From: Hymenobacter monticola
Lineage (GTDB): Bacteria > Bacteroidota > Bacteroidia > Cytophagales > Hymenobacteraceae
DNA: 64,000 nucleotides
Reading direction: 5' to 3'
Assembly (NCBI RefSeq): GCF_022811645.1
Contig: NZ_CP094535.1
Location: 1-64,000, forward strand
Shown: one piece after another, positions 45,447 through 53,830 of the stretch
Layout of the letters: each line of letters starts with the position of its first letter
How positions within the stretch are numbered: the first letter of the stretch is position 1
The notes under the pieces: model-generated
What the model saw: only the letters and a program-made list of their open reading frames with translations
Database searches by the model: none
Told to the model about the DNA's origin: nothing
Program-made: the position numbers and the translations under genes

Positions 45447-47579
45447 CTATTCCAACTTAACTGACCACAAGTTATTAGAAGCAAACCGGTTAAATTCAGT
45501 TGTTGCCGTTTGCTCGTACTGCGTACGTGTGGCCACGGAATGGTACATATCTGACCGATGCACTTTGGTCAGGAACAGCCATTGCCAGAAGCGCTTCATC
45601 AGTCCCATTTTAGCTGAAAAGAACAAATCAATGAGCTTTAAGCCAATTACAATGACGATGCCTGCTAGCAGGACACCAGTATGCACCCGGTCTTTTATTA
45701 ATACCCCGCCCGCCGCGCAGGCCATCCCCAAACTTGCCTCGACCAAGCGCGCAGTACGTAGGCTGTTGCGCAAATGACGGTGAGTGCTCGTCAGAATTGC
45801 TGATTGCAGGGTTTCGGTCGCGACGTCGCGTTCGGTAGCGGCCACTTGGCGCTCGTGGGCCGCCGCCGCGAGTTGCTGTTGGTTGTGTAACTCCTGCTCC
45901 TGCCGAGCCTGCTCGCTAAGCGCGACCTGCTGAACCCGTTCCTGCTCGGCTTCTTCCGCCTTTTGGTGTGCAAGGTCCAGTTGGGTTTCAAACTCGGTGC
46001 GAGCAAATTCGCTGAAAGTAGGCAGCGTCAACTCAGAGTCATAACTGCGAGCGCTCGTATATCGCTTGTCCGAGTATGCCTTGAGTAGGGTGGAAATAGC
46101 CTTCGGGTCCTTGGTAAAGCTGCTGACCTGATTGACATAGCGCACTACCTCTACCCCGGTAAATTCTTGTCCAACTACGCTCTTTTTCAGAAATTTGGTA
46201 AACGTAATGTAATCCGCCTCTTTGAAGTTGGCCGATAACGAAGCATGGAGCAGAAATGCCTGGGCTGGAAATAGCACTTCGCTAACACCCTGTTCGTTGG
46301 CTTCGGCTTTTAAAATCTCGGCCAGCATCCGGTCAGTGCTCAAGTAGAAGCACTTGACGTCCGAAAAACTGGTGTTATTGAAGGCGCGAGCTCCCTTCAC
46401 ATACAAAATATTGTAGGCATCAACCTGTGCCGCGCTGCCAGTATAGCGCAGAACCCGGCGAGCTTTTTTTCCCTCAAACAGGTCCTGGCTCAGTGCCTCT
46501 ACATCCCGTTTGGTCACTTGCACATCGCGGCTCACCGCCCGAAGCTTATAAAGGTCTTCAAATCGACGAAAATCGGCCATGAGCTTCAGTTCGTACTGCT
46601 CGGGAGTGGCTACCACGCCAACTTTTTTGTAGCGATAGTACTGGTTCGCAAACCCTTCCTGAATGGCTACGTCCCCGCCTATGAGGGTGTCTTCCACGAG
46701 CTGAGAGGCTTGATTGTTGAAACGTTTCAACATAGCTACAGCCTGTTCCCGTTTGCGCCTCAACTCCTCGTATGTTTGGGCGGTGTAACGAAATTCTACG
46801 CCTTGGTGCAGACAGGCCGTCACCAACTCCTCCATGTTAGCCTGCTCTTGCACCCCGTCAATTCCCATGAGGCGAAAAATGACGTTGGTATCGAGCAGGT
46901 ATACTTTGCCTTTAAATAGGTTGGCGGTAAAATCCTTTACACCCTTACCAGAGGTGACGATTGCAAACTCCAACGCCTTGTAAAAGAGTCGGAAGATAGC
47001 GTTGTCTTTGGCCCGGTTTTCATATTCGAGAAATCGGTTGAATACTTTGATGGTTTCAACCGGAAACTTGCCTTTTATTTCTTCGGCCAGCAGCGCCTTT
47101 ACATTGTTTCCCGCGAGGCCTTGGATGTTTTCATAAATTGACTGGTGAATCATCTCTACCAGAACTTCAGCCAAGTTTTCAGGCAACGTTTCCTGCCGCA
47201 GAAAACGGCGGGCGTGATGCTCGATAGAGTTTGCGTCTGAAGTGTGGCACAAGTTATCGTACAAGCCTACTTCCAACGACAACAGCACATCATTCTTTAA
47301 CGACTCGGTGCGCACATATTCTACCTTGGACAACACATTCTTAAGGTGCTGCCCGGTTGTAGCTATACCTAGTTCACGCACCACGTAGTCCAAGCATTGG
47401 CTCAGCAAAGTGCGTTCGTTACTGCGTTGGTAGATGTAGTCACAGACCACGGACACCAACACTTTATTAAATTTTGCCCCATCCATGTCATCAAGCATGC
47501 AGCTCAAGCGGAACAGGTTAAATTTAGCCATGTCAGTAGCGACAACTTGGTTGCTTTCAGCTTGTAAACGTTCTATCAT
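45447..47579 (-). CDS. Membrane-anchored PIN-domain protein
   Basis: 710 residues from the ATG at 47579; a GTG start at 47660 would add 27 residues. The first 220 residues are helical. A PIN RNase domain starts at VYLLDTNVIFRLMG (residues about 226-239), whose aspartate is the first metal ligand; SAAQVDAYNILY and STDRMLAE contribute later acidic residues. A long, Gln/Glu-rich coiled coil (about 535-615) and one or two membrane segments (GVLLAGIVIVIGLKLIDLFF) follow. It looks like a membrane-tethered RNase sensor. Lone large PIN proteins of this type are not part of a system I can name. Confidence 0.75.
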   Translation of the reverse strand: MIERLQAESNQVVATDMAKFNLFRLSCMLDDMDGAKFNKVLVSVVCDYIYQRSNERTLLSQCLDYVVRELGIATTGQHLKNVLSKVEYVRTESLKNDVLLSLEVGLYDNLCHTSDANSIEHHARRFLRQETLPENLAEVLVEMIHQSIYENIQGLAGNNVKALLAEEIKGKFPVETIKVFNRFLEYENRAKDNAIFRLFYKALEFAIVTSGKGVKDFTANLFKGKVYLLDTNVIFRLMGIDGVQEQANMEELVTACLHQGVEFRYTAQTYEELRRKREQAVAMLKRFNNQASQLVEDTLIGGDVAIQEGFANQYYRYKKVGVVATPEQYELKLMADFRRFEDLYKLRAVSRDVQVTKRDVEALSQDLFEGKKARRVLRYTGSAAQVDAYNILYVKGARAFNNTSFSDVKCFYLSTDRMLAEILKAEANEQGVSEVLFPAQAFLLHASLSANFKEADYITFTKFLKKSVVGQEFTGVEVVRYVNQVSSFTKDPKAISTLLKAYSDKRYTSARSYDSELTLPTFSEFARTEFETQLDLAHQKAEEAEQERVQQVALSEQARQEQELHNQQQLAAAAHERQVAATERDVATETLQSAILTSTHRHLRNSLRTARLVEASLGMACAAGGVLIKDRVHTGVLLAGIVIVIGLKLIDLFFSAKMGLMKRFWQWLFLTKVHRSDMYHSVATRTQYEQTATTEFNRFASNNLWSVKLE

Positions 47580-47820
47580 TACAAAATAACTATAGGCGAT
47601 TTGATAATGGCCCCACGCCCGCGTGTTTACCAAACCGGCCCTGAAAATAAACAGCAGCACTGCGCTTTACTCAGACAATCTGACGCAGTGAAAAACGATA
47701 CATGAGTAGCTGCGGAAAGGAAGGCGCAGCAGTCACTGGAAATTGTAGCAGTTGACAATAAGCAACCTTTATCAGATTCTCAAAAGCTGATTTCGCCGAG
47801 AACAAGTTTGCTCCATTAAG

Positions 47821-48465
47821 TTATCGAGCGAACATGTCTACCTGATAGGGCACGCCGTGTACGGCAAAAAGTTTTGCACGAAACTCATACCAAGTGGAGC
47901 AGGTTTGCATGAGAGTAATCGCTTCGTCTCGGTATTGCTCTAGTTCGGCCTGACCATCAGCGTTGAGAAATTAAAAGTGTTTATACAGCCGGCCACCGCC
48001 GGTTCTTTTTGGATTGAACATACGCAGGGTTGACAACACCTCCTGCGAAAAGCGATTGTAAATCAGCTCATTAATCCAAATGCCTACTTCATCGGGCTTG
48101 ATGTAGTACGCTGGGTCCAAATGGTGCCAACCATTCAGACGGTAAATTTCTGAGAAGAAAGGAATTGAACGAGGAAATCGGGGTTCATAAGGTTGGCGTT
48201 TCGCGGCAATCAGCGCTTTGAGGGTGCCTAGTGAAGTAGTGCTGCCGCCCAGCAGTTCAATGGCTTCGTGGTCCCGTTGCTTTTTCAGCTCCAGCCGTTG
48301 CCGGTTAAGAGTGTCGGTTTGTTGCAGTAGCAAGCCAGAAAGCAACGAGCGCTCCAGCTTCTCCTCATGGCTTATTTCAACGTTGCGGAGGTTCTCAAAT
48401 AGCAAGCCTGGAGAAGCAAGGTTATCTGTTTCTGCGGGGGCGTTCGTCTTTTTAGCTTTCTTCAT
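47821..48465 (-). pseudogene. P63C-domain protein gene with in-frame TAA
   Basis: The open frame from 48465 stops at a TAA at 47971-47973 after 164 residues. The same frame continues without a break for another 49 codons to the TAA at 47821-47823, and the continuation reads as protein (FLNADGQAELEQYRDEAITL, ending in VHGVPYQVDMFAR). Joined, the parts match a P63C domain end: FPRSIPFFSEIYRLNGW, WINELIYNRFSQEVL, then GRLYKHF-stop-FLNADG, where P63C proteins normally have HHQFLTED. So CAA or CAG most likely became TAA. Either the gene is dead or the shortened protein works. It follows the ImmA/IrrE gene by 5 bases. Confidence 0.72.
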
Positions 48466-48470
48466 GACTG

Positions 48471-49670
48471 CTATGCGTACACTTTGAATTTAACTTTCTG
48501 AATCTTTTCCTCAACCATTTCCGTCCCGTGGCAAGTCATATCAATGAGTCCGACCGCTCGATTCACATCTGGTGAATTTGCCCGCGCCAGTGCCCAAGCC
48601 GAGCGACTGTCGGAGTCCCGTGCTGTGAAAACATAGGGGAAGCTCGGGTGGACGTGGTTCTCCGCGGCAAACTCGGCGACGTATTCTGCATCGTTGATGA
48701 AACGACGCACTTGGTCTGTTTTCTCTTTTGAAAATAAATAGCCGCGCGCAAAATCATCGGCTTCCTTTTCTCGTTCCCTCACGGATAATTGTTCGTTGGA
48801 ATCGTCCGTCAGGTGGTATTTATTGGCCTTGATTTCTTCCCAATCGAATAACACGTGGTACAATTCATGAACCAGGGCAAACCATACAGTGGGATAGAAG
48901 CCAACGTAGTTGGTGAGCGCAATGCACGGCTTGCCATTGACGCTGAATGTCGCGCCCCGCAATTGAAGGGTTTGCAGCGATTGCTGAAAGATTACGGTAA
49001 TGCCGACTTTGTACAGTTGCTTCACCACGTCGACCAACCCTAGGTCCACGTTGGTGGTGTACCAGCGCAACTGGGGAACAAGCTTTATGAGCTCGTCACG
49101 ACTGTACGGATAGGGATTGCCGATTTCCTTGAACGCAACCGTGGCTGCGTTGACCCAATAAGCGCGGGTAAGATTGTTTTCCGTTTTGAAGTTTCCCGAA
49201 CTAAAGGCAATGTCCACGTTCGGTTTGCGGTACTCGAATATGGATTTCAGGCCCAATCGGGCAGTAAGTCGCTTCTCGATATGCGCAAAATCGGTAATGT
49301 TATCGAGTAGGCCAGCTTTTCGCAACACCGCTAGGTCAAAGTTCTCCTTAATAAAACTGATTCTGTCGGGGGTAATGGTGTCGGTAGGAAAGTGCTCTTC
49401 TACTGCATCCAAGTACAATTTTACTACCTGTTCCTTCGATAGCTGTAAGAAGCTAGCCAACTTGGCAAGGTTGGTAATGTCCACTAGTTTCTGAGTACCA
49501 CTCAAGATTCCCTTTAGCGTACGGGGCTGGATATCGATGATTTTGCACGCGTTGGTGAGGGCCATATCCAATTCCAGGAGCTTTTTGTCGAAAAGCGCCT
49601 GAAGCGTCTGCTTGTCCGGCTTCATGAGCCCGTTGAGCAGAGCGTCTATGTCGCTGAACTTATCTATCAT
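48471..49670 (-). CDS. HTH and ImmA/IrrE-type metalloprotease
   Basis: 399 residues. The N terminus (about 25-85) resembles a Cro-like helix-turn-helix (LTNACKIIDIQPRTLKGILSG). The C-terminal part carries the zinc protease site HELYH (268-272) and a downstream EADDFARGY helix that supplies the third ligand. ImmA/IrrE proteases cleave phage-type repressors or DNA-damage regulators. The gene is directly upstream of the broken P63C gene; the two should form one unit in related genomes, since P63C proteins are often found beside such proteases or regulators. Confidence 0.85.
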   Translation of the reverse strand: MIDKFSDIDALLNGLMKPDKQTLQALFDKKLLELDMALTNACKIIDIQPRTLKGILSGTQKLVDITNLAKLASFLQLSKEQVVKLYLDAVEEHFPTDTITPDRISFIKENFDLAVLRKAGLLDNITDFAHIEKRLTARLGLKSIFEYRKPNVDIAFSSGNFKTENNLTRAYWVNAATVAFKEIGNPYPYSRDELIKLVPQLRWYTTNVDLGLVDVVKQLYKVGITVIFQQSLQTLQLRGATFSVNGKPCIALTNYVGFYPTVWFALVHELYHVLFDWEEIKANKYHLTDDSNEQLSVREREKEADDFARGYLFSKEKTDQVRRFINDAEYVAEFAAENHVHPSFPYVFTARDSDSRSAWALARANSPDVNRAVGLIDMTCHGTEMVEEKIQKVKFKVYA

Positions 49671-50384
49671 ATGTTAGTCACAACGAATAAATGTACCGTT
49701 GCGTTGGCAAATATATGCCATTAAATTGTTTCAGCAAGGATTTTACAAAAAAAATGCACGGTTGCATCAAGTTTTTTTACAGAATACATGGGAGCGGTTC
49801 TTTGATATGGTGAACATTGCCTGCTATTTGAAAGGCTACCAGAATTCCTTCTGCCAAGCCATTATCCACACACATGTATTTAGGCCAAAGGAAAAGACGC
49901 AAAGCGCTCGCATTGGATGAATGGGTTTGCATTGCTAGGCACGGTAGTTCAATTGGTTGGGCTGTTCCACAAGGGGATATGAACGTCGTTGGTCACTAGC
50001 ACGGTCAGCGGCATCGCTTGACGGCAGACAAAAGTCCTTTGATGTTCTCCGGCTTTTACTCAGCATTCCTCGCAAGTGGCACCAAGGTAATTCGCGAACT
50101 GCTCGTGATAGCACTTCCTGGTTTGCTACACTCCTTATTATATAGGTAGCATGTCATCATATAAAGAGTTTGTCAGGCTTTGGGTGTTCCTAGGACAGCG
50201 AACGGTATTTATTGGGCTTTATATATGACCTTTTCAATAAAGTTGAAGTAATTTACTTTTCATTGATTATTTCAATGATTACCCTCGATAAGCCTTACTT
50301 ATCGAGGGTAATTTCTGCTTATATTTAGGGCTTCCGAATCCGTTTCGCTTTTCCGCCAACCCTCCGTCAGCCCACCCGCTCGTT
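49671..50384. other. Gene-free stretch with hairpin before integrase
   Basis: No convincing gene in about 700 bases. A 15-base perfect stem around a 5-base loop lies at 50278-50312 (arms ATTACCCTCGATAAG and CTTATCGAGGGTAAT), about 70 bases before the integrase start. It may be a terminator or a recombination site for the integrase; sequence alone does not say. Confidence 0.5.
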
Positions 50385-51362
50385 ATGGAAACCCTGCCGC
50401 TCGTTCCCCAATCCACTGCCGTTGGCGCGGCCCGCAACATTGGCGAGTACGCCGCGGCCGGCGCCCGGTATGTGCAGACCGGCCAAGAAGGCGCAGCTAA
50501 TACCCAGCGTGCTTACGCCGGCGATTGGAAACGCTTCACTGCCTGGTGCCGCGAGCACGGCCGAGCCGCGTTGCCGGCCGACGTGCTCACCGTCGCGGCC
50601 TTTGTCACTTCACTGGCCGAGTCCGGCAAAAAGGTGGCCACTATCCAGCGCCACTGCGCCTCGCTGAGCAAGGCCCATCAACTGGCCGGCTTGCCCACGC
50701 CCACCGACGACCGCCAGCTCAAGACCCTGCTCGAAGGCATCAGCCGCGAGAAAGGCGTCCGGCAAAAGCAGGCCCCGGCCTTCACGCTCGCCTACTTCAA
50801 GCGTGTGCTGCAGGGCATCGATACCGAGCGGCTGGACGGGGTGCGCGACCGGGCCCTGCTGCTGCTGGGCCTGGCCGGGGCCTTCCGGCGCGACGAGCTG
50901 GCCAGCCTGGACCTGGCCCACCTGCGCTTCGACGACGATGGACTGGTGGTGGAGTTGCCCAAGAGCAAGACCAATCAAAAAGGCGAAGCCGAAGAAAAGG
51001 CCATCTTCTTCGCCCCCGACCGGCGCAGCTGCCCGGTGCGGGCCGTTAAGGACTGGCTGGTAGTGTTGGAACAGCACGGGCGCACGAGCGGGCCCCTATT
51101 TCTCTCCTTCCATAAGGGCCAGCGCCTGAGCCGGCGCCGGCTGAGCACCTTTAGTTTGAACGAGATTGTACAGCTCCGGCTCGGGGCGCCCTATACGGCC
51201 CACTCGCTGCGGGCCTCGTTCGTGACCATCGCCAAACTCAACGGGGCCGACGACGCGGAGGTGATGAACCAGACCAAGCACAAGACTACCGACATGATTC
51301 GCCGCTACACCCGCCTCGACAACGTGCGCCAGCACAACGCCGCTCAAAAACTTGGCTTATAG
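50385..51362 (+). CDS. Tyrosine recombinase/integrase
   Basis: 325 residues. All catalytic residues are visible: Arg in GAFRRDEL (168 or 169), Lys in PKSKT (193-195), HSLRA (273-277), His in NQTKHK (299) and the tyrosine in RRYTRL (308). The N-terminal part (about 35-130) is the DNA-binding SAM-like domain. It is a stand-alone recombinase as seen on plasmids, and may resolve multimers or move an island. No excisionase is next to it. A strong hairpin lies 70 bases upstream. Confidence 0.93.
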   Translation: METLPLVPQSTAVGAARNIGEYAAAGARYVQTGQEGAANTQRAYAGDWKRFTAWCREHGRAALPADVLTVAAFVTSLAESGKKVATIQRHCASLSKAHQLAGLPTPTDDRQLKTLLEGISREKGVRQKQAPAFTLAYFKRVLQGIDTERLDGVRDRALLLLGLAGAFRRDELASLDLAHLRFDDDGLVVELPKSKTNQKGEAEEKAIFFAPDRRSCPVRAVKDWLVVLEQHGRTSGPLFLSFHKGQRLSRRRLSTFSLNEIVQLRLGAPYTAHSLRASFVTIAKLNGADDAEVMNQTKHKTTDMIRRYTRLDNVRQHNAAQKLGL

Positions 51363-51651
51363 CGCTCGGCAAATGTGCGCCTTATAATAAGGAGTGGTGG
51401 GGAGATACTTCTACAGCGGCAAAACCCAGCAGCGCGAGGCTAAGCTTTGTAGGCTTTTCTTGCGGGGGCGGATAGCGAGCTGTGGCGCCGCCATTATGCG
51501 GGCGCTGCCTTAGAGTACTGGGCCTTTATGCAGGAATATGCAAAATTCAAACCCGGAAAATACACGAGCACTCCCTGGGACTATACATCTAGCCGGAATG
51601 AGGGTTGTATTTACAAACAAAGGTTCAGGCCAAGTGCAAGCCCAATAGGGC

Positions 51652-53763
51652 TCAGTAGCTCAGCCCCTCGTTGTACTTGAACAGCGGATACGCGGGGCCT
51701 TCATCGTAGCCGGGCACGTCTTCTTGCTGGCTTTGCACGGCGGCTTCGGAAATGGGGGTAGTGAAGGGCATTTTACCACTCGGGTTAAACCTTCCGGTTA
51801 GCACGTCCAGCAAGGCATCGGGCGTAGTGCCGAAGGTGGCTAGCACGCCCGGAAAATGGCCTTTTGTTCCGGCGTTGTACACCTCATCGATGACCCACGG
51901 GCTGGAGTAGTTGAGGACCAGCACGGTGGGCTTTTTCGCGGTCAAGGCGTTGACGTACGCAACCTCTACTGTGTTCTTGGAAAGTGACAGCAAAATGGGC
52001 GCACCATCGGAGGCAAATAAGGGCTTGGCCGTGGGCTTGAGCCAAAGCAAGATGACGTCCGCTTCTTCGGGGGTAGCTACAAACTCTACGGGGTATGCAT
52101 TGGGACTGGGCCGGTACACTTCGCCCGGCCCCGAAGCGGGCGGGCCAAACTTTTTCTGGTAGGTTTCAAAGTACACTTTCGTCCGGGCTTTCAGGGGCAG
52201 TATTTTGGCGTCGTTGCGCAGCAGCACGACGGACTTGCGCAGGGCCACCGCGGCCCGTGCTTGAAACCGGAGGTTGTTCACAATTTTTTCGGCCGCGGCC
52301 TCGTCCACGTACGGATTTTCAAACAGCCCGAGTGCAAATTTTTCGAGCAGGAGCAGGCGCACCGACTCGTTGATGAGCGGCAGGTCGGCCGGGTTATTTT
52401 GCACCGTTTTGAGCAGCTCCGTGGGGTCGGCGGTACCGGAAAACAGGTTCACGCCCGCGTTCAGGGCCTGGTGGTAGCGCTGCGTGATAGACAGGCTTTC
52501 AGCGCCCCAGGGCATCATTTCGATGGGTCCGGTATCGGAATTGATGATGCCCGTAAAGCCGAGCTGGGTGCGTAGCAAGTCGTGAATTACCCCTTTGTTA
52601 TAGCCGTAGGCAATGGGCTCATATTTGGTATCGGCCGGAATGGAGTAGTAAGGCATGATGGCCGAGGCGCCGGCCTTGATGGCCGCCCGAAACGGAATCA
52701 AGTTGTTGTCGAACCGGCCGCCGGGAAATACCTCCTTCTTCCCCCAGACAAAATGCGGGTCCTGCCCTCCCAGCCCTGCCCCACCACCCGGGAAATGCTT
52801 GATGGTCAGGGCCACCGAGGAGGCGTTTAGTTGCGGGCCCTGAAACCCGAGCAGTAGCGCTGTAATCATCTTGCCGGTCCAGGCGGCATCTTCGCCGAAG
52901 GTGCCGTCAATGCGCTGCCAGCGCGGCTCGGTGGCCAGGTCGGCCATGTACATGTAGCCTTTGCGCAGGCCGGTGGCCGCCCATTCCTGCCGGGCAATGT
53001 CGGCAAACTCGCGGGTGAGCGTCAGGTCGCGCATGGCCGAGAGACCCAGCTCGCCGGGCCACTGCGAAAAGGCGGTGGTACCCACGCTCGTGCCGGGGGC
53101 CGCGGTGGGCGTGATGTGATTGCGGGGGTTGGAAGCCACGATGGCCGGAATACCCAAGCCGTTGCTTTCGCAGAGGGCCTGCAGACGGTTGGCCCATTCG
53201 GCTGTAATGCGAGGGCTGGCGTTGGCCCGCAGGATGAAATGGCGCAGATGAAACTGGGTCACGGCCTTGGTAGTGCCAGCGGCAGTCATCATTGGCACGG
53301 GCAGGGGGGCATGCGTAAAGATGTTGGTAGTAGCCACCAGGTCTTCCTCGTTAAACCCGCTGCCAATGGGGTCTTTAGATTTGGGTGCCTCAAAAGACCA
53401 GTCGTTTTGCAGGCGGGTGCTGCTGATGAGCATGAAACCCACCTTTTCGGCCACAGACATACGGGCCACTAGGTCGGCGGCGCGAGCCGGGGCCGCCAGC
53501 CGCCAATCCTCGTAAGCGTCTAGCTTTCCGTTTTTATTCAAGTCCTTGAACTTAAGGCCGGACAGCTCCAGAATTCTGGCGGAGCGAGTACCCAGAACGG
53601 GTTGCCTCGCATTGGCTTTTGAGGAGCCTTGCCCTATTTGGAAAGCGGCGAGAAAGGCCAGGGCCACTATGCTCAATAGCGTGGTCAGCAGGTTTTTTGG
53701 CTGTGAAGCAACCGAGCGATAAACAGCGCAAAAACGGACGGGGCGAAGGAGTGAAAATTTCAT
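51652..53763 (-). CDS. Glycoside hydrolase family 3 protein
   Basis: An exported beta-glycosidase-like enzyme of 703 residues. A signal anchor near residues 24-45 is followed by a calcium-type loop (DLNKNGKLDAYEDW, 74-87), then the GH3 barrel with KHFPGG (322-327) and the nucleophile region LGFTGIINSD (Asp 410). The second domain carries LRNDAKILPL and later segments. The specific sugar cannot be read from sequence. It is the last gene of the minus-strand locus, 68 bases after GH106. Confidence 0.92.
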   Translation of the reverse strand: MKFSLLRPVRFCAVYRSVASQPKNLLTTLLSIVALAFLAAFQIGQGSSKANARQPVLGTRSARILELSGLKFKDLNKNGKLDAYEDWRLAAPARAADLVARMSVAEKVGFMLISSTRLQNDWSFEAPKSKDPIGSGFNEEDLVATTNIFTHAPLPVPMMTAAGTTKAVTQFHLRHFILRANASPRITAEWANRLQALCESNGLGIPAIVASNPRNHITPTAAPGTSVGTTAFSQWPGELGLSAMRDLTLTREFADIARQEWAATGLRKGYMYMADLATEPRWQRIDGTFGEDAAWTGKMITALLLGFQGPQLNASSVALTIKHFPGGGAGLGGQDPHFVWGKKEVFPGGRFDNNLIPFRAAIKAGASAIMPYYSIPADTKYEPIAYGYNKGVIHDLLRTQLGFTGIINSDTGPIEMMPWGAESLSITQRYHQALNAGVNLFSGTADPTELLKTVQNNPADLPLINESVRLLLLEKFALGLFENPYVDEAAAEKIVNNLRFQARAAVALRKSVVLLRNDAKILPLKARTKVYFETYQKKFGPPASGPGEVYRPSPNAYPVEFVATPEEADVILLWLKPTAKPLFASDGAPILLSLSKNTVEVAYVNALTAKKPTVLVLNYSSPWVIDEVYNAGTKGHFPGVLATFGTTPDALLDVLTGRFNPSGKMPFTTPISEAAVQSQQEDVPGYDEGPAYPLFKYNEGLSY

Positions 53764-53830
53764 TGGCAGGAGCAGCGAAGAGGTGGGGGCAGCACATCAA
53801 GCGCTGCGTACCAAAAATGTGCGGAATGGT

